DNA from: Luteococcus sp038433155
GTDB lineage: Bacteria; Actinomycetota; Actinomycetes; Propionibacteriales; Propionibacteriaceae
NCBI RefSeq assembly: GCF_038433155.1
Contig: NZ_JBCDMW010000022.1
Location: forward strand, 62,001-126,000
Direction of reading: 5' to 3'
DNA: 64,000 nt
Part shown: positions 59,603 through 64,000 of the stretch, piece by piece
Numbering within the stretch: the stretch's first letter is position 1
Layout: every line of letters begins with the position of its first letter
Notes under the pieces: generated by a model
Database searches by the model: none
What the model saw: only the letters and a program-made list of their open reading frames with translations
What the model was told of the DNA's origin: nothing
Made by a program: the position numbers and the translations under genes

Positions 59603-59914
59603 TCAGGCGACCGGACCTCCAAAGATGTCGATGCGCTGGCCTTCGGCCACGGTCACGATCGCGCGCTTGGTGTCGGGACGCTTGCCGATCCCGAAGCGGG
59701 TGCGGCGGGTCTTGCCCTTGCGGTTGATCGTGTTCACGCTGGTGACCTTGACATCGAAGATGGCCTCGACGGCGATCTTGATCTCGGTCTTGTTGGCATG
59801 CGGGGCGACGATGAAGGTGTACTTGTTCTCGTCCAGCAGGCCGTAGCTCTTCTCGCTCACGACGGGCGCGAGCAGGATGTCGCGGTGGTCGCGGATCTTG
59901 ACGGACTCGGTCAC
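59603..59914 (-). CDS. rplW: Ribosomal protein uL23
   Basis: 103 aa. IRDHRDILLAPVVSEKSYGLLDE and RKGKTRRTRFGIGKRPDTKRA identify L23, the docking site for trigger factor and SRP. The GTG overlaps the rplD stop (GTGA). Confidence 0.97.
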   Translation of the reverse strand: MTESVKIRDHRDILLAPVVSEKSYGLLDENKYTFIVAPHANKTEIKIAVEAIFDVKVTSVNTINRKGKTRRTRFGIGKRPDTKRAIVTVAEGQRIDIFGGPVA

Positions 59915-60609
59915 TTCTCGGTCTCCTCTGCAGCGGCCTCGGACTCGGTGGCCACGGCCTTGACGCTCTTGCCCTTGGCGGGGCCAGCGGTGTACTGGGC
60001 CAGGGCAGCCTTGGTGAAGACCACGCCGTCGTTGACCAGGATGTCGTAGGCGTTGAGCTGGTCAACGGCCAGGACGTGCACGGTCGGGACATTGCGCAGG
60101 CTCAGCCAGGCGATCTCCTCGGTCCGGTCCAGCACCACCAGCAGCTTGCTGGCGTCACCGATGGTGGCCAGCGCCTTGAGAGCGGCCTTGGTGGACGGCT
60201 TCTCGCCGGCCACGATCTGGTCCAGGACGAAGATCTGGCCGTCGCGAGCGCGGTCGCTCAGGGCGCCGCGGATCGCGGCCGCGATCATCTTCTTGGGGGT
60301 GCGCTGCGCGTAGCTGCGGGGCTGCGGGCCGTGCACGGTGCCACCGCCGGTCCAGATCGGGGAACGACGCGAGCCGTGACGGGCCCGGCCGGTGCCCTTC
60401 TGGCGCCAAGGCTTGATGCCACCGCCGCGGACGTCGCCGCGGGTCTTGGTGGCGTGGGTGCCCTGACGGGCCGCGGCCTGCTGGGCCACGACAACCTGGT
60501 GGATCAGCGGAATGTTGGTCTGCACGTCGAAGATCTCGGCGGGGAGATCGGCGGTGCCGGCCTTCTTGCCGTCGACGCCCAGGACGTCGACCTTCAGCGA
60601 CTCGCTCAT
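59911..60609 (-). CDS. rplD: Ribosomal protein uL4
   Basis: 232 aa. ATKTRGDVRGGGIKPWRQKGTGRARHGS, the tunnel-loop sequence, is split over about 52-80. L4 represses the S10 operon in E. coli; whether it does so here is unknown. Four-base overlaps with both neighbours. Confidence 0.98.
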   Translation of the reverse strand: MSESLKVDVLGVDGKKAGTADLPAEIFDVQTNIPLIHQVVVAQQAAARQGTHATKTRGDVRGGGIKPWRQKGTGRARHGSRRSPIWTGGGTVHGPQPRSYAQRTPKKMIAAAIRGALSDRARDGQIFVLDQIVAGEKPSTKAALKALATIGDASKLLVVLDRTEEIAWLSLRNVPTVHVLAVDQLNAYDILVNDGVVFTKAALAQYTAGPAKGKSVKAVATESEAAAEETEK

Positions 60610-61265
60610 GCGACATCACCCTTCTTGGCAGCGCTACGGACGACGACCAGCGAGCCCTTGTTGCCCGGGACCGCACCGCGGACCAGGATCAGGCCGCGCT
60701 CGGCGTCGACAGCGTGGATTTTCAGGTTCTGCACGGTCACCTTGTCGACGCCCATCCGACCCGCCATGCGCATGCCCTTGAAGACACGGCCGGGGGTGGA
60801 GCAGCCACCGATGGAACCGGGGGAACGGTGCTTGCGGTGCACACCGTGGGAGGCGCGCAGGCCCTTGAAGCCGTGGCGCTTCATGACACCAGCGGTGCCC
60901 TTGCCCTTGCTCACGCCGGTCACGTCGACGAAGTCGGCGGCGGCGAAGGTCTCCGCGGTGACCTCCTGGCCGAGGGTGTACTCGGAGGCATCCGAGGTGC
61001 GCAGCTCGACCAGGTGCTTGCGCGGGGTCACGCCGGCCTTCTCGAAGTGCCCGCCCTCGGGCTTGGTGACCTTCTTGGCCTTGACGGCACCGAAGCCCAG
61101 CTGCACGGCGTTGTAGCCGTCCACCTCGGGGGTCCGCACCTGGGTGACCACACACGGGCCAGCCTGGATCACGGTCACGGGCACGATCTTGTTGTTCTCG
61201 TCCCAGAGCTGGGTCATGCCGAGCTTGGTGCCCAGCAGGCCCTTCACCTTGCGTTCGTTAGTCAT
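60606..61265 (-). CDS. rplC: Ribosomal protein uL3
   Basis: 219 aa. MTNERKVKGLLGTKLGMTQ and HRKHRSPGSIGGCSTPGRVFKG are L3 signatures. The ATG at 61265 is preferred over in-frame upstream codons that overlap the rpsJ stop region. Confidence 0.97.
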   Translation of the reverse strand: MTNERKVKGLLGTKLGMTQLWDENNKIVPVTVIQAGPCVVTQVRTPEVDGYNAVQLGFGAVKAKKVTKPEGGHFEKAGVTPRKHLVELRTSDASEYTLGQEVTAETFAAADFVDVTGVSKGKGTAGVMKRHGFKGLRASHGVHRKHRSPGSIGGCSTPGRVFKGMRMAGRMGVDKVTVQNLKIHAVDAERGLILVRGAVPGNKGSLVVVRSAAKKGDVA

Positions 61266-61276
61266 GTTCACGGACC

Positions 61277-61588
61277 TCACGGGAGCTTGATCTCGATGTC
61301 CACACCGGCCGGCAGGTCGAGCCGCATCAGCGAGTCGACCGTCTTCGGGGTGGGATCGAGGATGTCGATGAGCCGCTTGTGGGTACGCATCTCGAAGTGC
61401 TCGCGGCTGTCCTTGTACTTGTGGGGCGAACGGATCACACAGAACACGTTCTTCTCGGTCGGCAGCGGCACCGGGCCGGCAACCTTGGCACCCGTACGGG
61501 TCACCGTGTCGACGATCTTGCGCGCCGACGAGTCGATGACCTCATGGTCATAGGCCCGGAGCCTGATGCGGATCTTTTGTCCCGCCAC
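61277..61588 (-). CDS. rpsJ: Ribosomal protein uS10
   Basis: 103 aa. AGQKIRIRLRAYDHEVIDSS and the C-terminal VDIEIKLP are canonical. The GTG at 61588 has GAAGGAA upstream; the frame stays open upstream through the leader, but that part is not S10-like. First gene of the S10 operon. Confidence 0.98.
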   Translation of the reverse strand: MAGQKIRIRLRAYDHEVIDSSARKIVDTVTRTGAKVAGPVPLPTEKNVFCVIRSPHKYKDSREHFEMRTHKRLIDILDPTPKTVDSLMRLDLPAGVDIEIKLP

Positions 61589-62038
61589 AGTTGTTCCTTC
61601 TACTCGTCCAAGCTTGGTCCGGAGGATTCCGGCTTTCGCGGCCGTAGACCCGGCGGGCCTCGGCATGCTCCTCGTGTGTCGTGGAAACCTCATCTCGTCA
61701 TCGACGAGACCCTCTTCCACCGACCCCCGCGGTCGGGTGTGTCGCAACTGTCACAGGCACTCACAAACGCACTCTTTCGTTGTGTGGTGCTCTCCTCAGT
61801 TCCGTTCACACGGCGACTGCCCAGGACCGGGGCGACTGTCATCACGTGATCCCCTGCGGGATCCCGAGCGACGGCAGCACGCGCCAACTCCATCGGAGCA
61901 ACTTGACGATTCTGTCATGTCCGGCCGCCCGATGCAAAATCGGTGGCCGGACCGGCTGTGGAATCGCCGTCGAGCTGGCAGGCTGAGGGCACGAGGCCCC
62001 GGGAAAGCCCCAAAGCCCACCACGACGAAGGAGTTGTG
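61589..62038. other. Divergent region: S10 operon leader and upstream of the DUF294 gene
   Basis: 450 bp without a credible gene. A two-tier hairpin at 61681-61720 (GTGGAA / TTCCAC outside, TCTCGTC / GACGAGA inside) lies 93-132 nt before rpsJ and may be an S10 leader structure. ATCACGTGAT, a perfect palindrome, is at about 61840-61849. A -35-like TTGACG lies at about 61901, but no good -10 follows it. Confidence 0.5.
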
Positions 62039-63907
62039 ATGGACGTCGAACTGGCAGAGGTACGTGACTTCCTCGCCGCCCATGAACCATTCTCCACCCT
62101 GCCCGGAACGGTGCTGAACCAGCTGCCCAGCCGGCTGCAGCTGCGCTACCACCGGTGGGGCACCGAGTTGATGACCCAGGGCAGGCCCAACAACCAGCTC
62201 TACATCCTGCGCAGCGGCGCGGTGGACATCGTCGACGCCACCGGCGCCCTGGTGGAGCGCACGGAGCCCGGCGGCAGCTTCGGCGCCTCCTCCCTGCTGT
62301 CCCGGCAGGGTTCGCGTTATACCATCACCACCATCGAGGACAGCCTGGTGCTGGTGATGGGGGCCGAGGTCTTCGGCCACCTGGTGGAGCACTACCCCGA
62401 GGTCCGGGCCTTCTACGACCGTCAGGGTCAGGGGCGGCTGCGTCAGGCCGTCGCGGTCAAGCAGTCCGCCGACGAACGCTCCGCGGCCTGGCTGCGCAGC
62501 ACGGTGGCCGAGATCGGGGCCAAGAAGCTGGTCACCTCCCCCGCCGACGTCACCATCCGGCAGGCGGCCCAGCTGATGACCGAACACCGGGTCTCCGCCC
62601 TGCCGGTGGTGGACGCTTCCGGGGCGCTGGCCGGCATCGTGACCGACCGGGACCTGCGCTCCAAGGTGGTGGCCCGGGGAATCGACGGTGACCAGCCGCT
62701 GGCCAGCGTGATGACCACCGATCCGGTGCGAATCTCCCCCGACACCCAGGCCTTCGAGGCGCTGTTGGAGATGACCAGCCGCGGGGTGCACCACCTGCCG
62801 GTGGTGGCCAATGGCGCTCTGGTGGGGATGGTCACAGCCGGCGACATCGTCCGGCTGCAGCAGGCCGACCCGGTCTTCCTGGTGGGCGACATCTCCCGCC
62901 AGCAGGACGTCACCTCGCTCGCCCGGGTCAGCAAGCGGGTGCCTGAGCTGGTGGCGCAGTTGTTGAAGCAGGACGCCTCGGCCCACGACATCACGCGGCT
63001 GTTGACGACGGTTGCCGATGCGATGGCCCGTCGCCTGATCGCGCTGGCGACGACCGAGCTCGGCCCGGCCCCCGGCCCGTGGAGCTGGATCGCGCTGGGC
63101 TCCCAGGCCCGGCGAGAGCTCAGCATCAACTCGGACCAGGATCACGCCTTGGTGATCGCCGACGGGGTGGACCTGTCCGGACCCGCGGGCGAATGGTTCC
63201 AACAGCTGGCCGAACGCGTCACCGCCGGCCTGGCCGAATGCGGCTACCGCCTGTGCGACGGCGACGTGATGGCCTCCAACCCCGCATGGCGGCTGACGGT
63301 GGGTCAGTGGAAGCGCCAGTTCGCCAGCTGGCTCAACGAGCCCCATCCCGACGCGGTGCTGCACAGCCAGATCTTCTTCGACGCCCGCACGGTGCACGGG
63401 GACCCGGCCCTGCTGGCCGAGGTCCGGGCCGAGACCCTCGCCCTCACCCCGAAGGCCCAACGATTCCTGGGCCAGCTGGCCGCGCAGGCGGTGGAGCGCC
63501 AGCCACCCGTCGGCTTCTTCCGTGGCCGGGTGTTGGCGCTGCGCGGAGAGGAGAGTGAGACCTTCGACCTCAAGGCCAATGGCGTGCACGCCATCATCGA
63601 GCTGGCCCGGGTCCATGCCCTGGCCCATGGCCTGGCCGAGGTGGGCACCCTGGAGCGGCTGCGGGCCGTCGCCAAGGTCAGCAGCAGCACCAGCCTGGAG
63701 GAACTGGCCGACGCCTTCGAGTTCATCACCCATGTCCGGCTGGCGCACCAGAACGAGCAGGCGGTACAGGCCCGCACCCCGGACAACCTGGTGCGGGCCG
63801 GCGAGCTGTCCAGCTTCGACCGTCGGCACCTCAAGGACGCCTTCTCCCTGATCCGGCATGCGCAGGAGGGTCTGCAGTACAGCTACCAGACCCACCTGAT
63901 GAACTGA
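62039..63907 (+). CDS. cNMP-binding / CBS-pair / DUF294 putative nucleotidyltransferase
   Basis: 622 aa. A cyclic-nucleotide-binding-like domain (about 10-135; PGGSFGASSLL), two CBS motifs (about 165-285; SALPVVDASGALAGIVTDRD and HHLPVVANGALVGMVTAGD), a DUF294 nucleotidyltransferase domain (about 335-470; GSQARRELSINSDQDHAL, with a DxD-like acidic site) and its C-terminal helical domain (to 622). The family is often beside acetate or dicarboxylate transport genes and exonucleases in actinobacteria; its reaction is not established. The ATG is preceded by GAAGGAG. Confidence 0.88.
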   Translation: MDVELAEVRDFLAAHEPFSTLPGTVLNQLPSRLQLRYHRWGTELMTQGRPNNQLYILRSGAVDIVDATGALVERTEPGGSFGASSLLSRQGSRYTITTIEDSLVLVMGAEVFGHLVEHYPEVRAFYDRQGQGRLRQAVAVKQSADERSAAWLRSTVAEIGAKKLVTSPADVTIRQAAQLMTEHRVSALPVVDASGALAGIVTDRDLRSKVVARGIDGDQPLASVMTTDPVRISPDTQAFEALLEMTSRGVHHLPVVANGALVGMVTAGDIVRLQQADPVFLVGDISRQQDVTSLARVSKRVPELVAQLLKQDASAHDITRLLTTVADAMARRLIALATTELGPAPGPWSWIALGSQARRELSINSDQDHALVIADGVDLSGPAGEWFQQLAERVTAGLAECGYRLCDGDVMASNPAWRLTVGQWKRQFASWLNEPHPDAVLHSQIFFDARTVHGDPALLAEVRAETLALTPKAQRFLGQLAAQAVERQPPVGFFRGRVLALRGEESETFDLKANGVHAIIELARVHALAHGLAEVGTLERLRAVAKVSSSTSLEELADAFEFITHVRLAHQNEQAVQARTPDNLVRAGELSSFDRRHLKDAFSLIRHAQEGLQYSYQTHLMN

Positions 63908-63914
63908 GGCGGCC

Positions 63915-64000
63915 ATGGCACTGTTCTCCCGGACCCCTCGTCGCTCCCCCAATCCCGAGAAGCTGGCCGCGGCCCTGCCCGAGGGGCCGCTACGGGACTT
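63915..64000 (+). CDS. Start of an unidentified gene (probable 3'-5' exonuclease partner)
   Basis: ATG 63915 lies 7 bp after the DUF294 stop and opens MALFSRTPRRSPNPEKLAAA before the window ends. Too little is present to identify it. In related genomes an exonuclease (DnaQ/epsilon-like) commonly follows the DUF294 gene; that is the basis of the guess. Confidence 0.4.
   Translation, partial: MALFSRTPRRSPNPEKLAAALPEGPLRD

Overview
The window is about 64 kb of high-GC chromosome from an actinobacterium. A member of the Propionibacteriaceae is most likely: the Fe/Mn superoxide dismutase closely resembles the cambialistic propionibacterial enzyme as I recall it. A resuscitation-promoting factor, an EF-G2 paralogue and PimC/MgtA-like mannosyltransferases fit an actinobacterium. 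The genus cannot be fixed from sequence reading alone. No rRNA, tRNA, CRISPR, prophage or intact insertion sequence was seen.

The backbone is the conserved actinobacterial ribosomal-protein superregion, read mostly on the minus strand from high to low coordinates. The S10 block (rpsJ to rpsQ, 61588-56208) ends at a strong terminator. The spc block (rplN to rplO, 52636-48240) follows, then secY-adk-map (47479-44752), then infA-rpmJ-rpsM-rpsK-rpsD-rpoA-rplQ (37212-32954), then rplM-rpsI-glmM (15572-13086). The ancestral tail follows: glmS, acpS, nnr and the t6A/RimI group (GNAT-TsaE fusion, tsaB, rimI, tsaD), with start/stop overlaps inside that last group.

The backbone has been opened at several points. 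Between rpsQ and rplN sits a 3.1 kb gene for a large secreted glycan-active protein. Between rplO and secY is a 760-bp scar containing the out-of-frame remains of an oligopeptide ABC-transporter operon and a 35-bp perfect inverted repeat. Between map and infA lie a CapA-like lipoprotein, fhs, a GpsA-family gene, a prolyl oligopeptidase, a DUF1707 protein and a YciI protein. Between rplQ and rplM lie two envelope genes (PimC-like glycosyltransferase and a secreted NAT/transglutaminase-like protein), an rpfB-like gene, sodA, an ABC exporter pair, a cobalamin riboswitch with a small secreted protein, a methyltransferase, truA, trmB, an SRPBCC protein, an EF-G2-like GTPase, a MOSC protein, a GH125 mannosidase and treZ. 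The high-coordinate end holds a cNMP/CBS/DUF294 protein and the start of a further gene.

Three themes cross the window. (1) About ten monocistronic or operon-first genes have a TANNNT -10 box 6-8 nt before the start codon and no good Shine-Dalgarno, which suggests widespread leaderless transcription. (2) A short dispersed repeat, GAGC(C/T)TGTCGAGG, occurs at least eight times and in three genes supplies codons for protein termini. (3) Several long dyad elements of 76-79 bp lie in intergenic gaps; two of them are clearly the same element.
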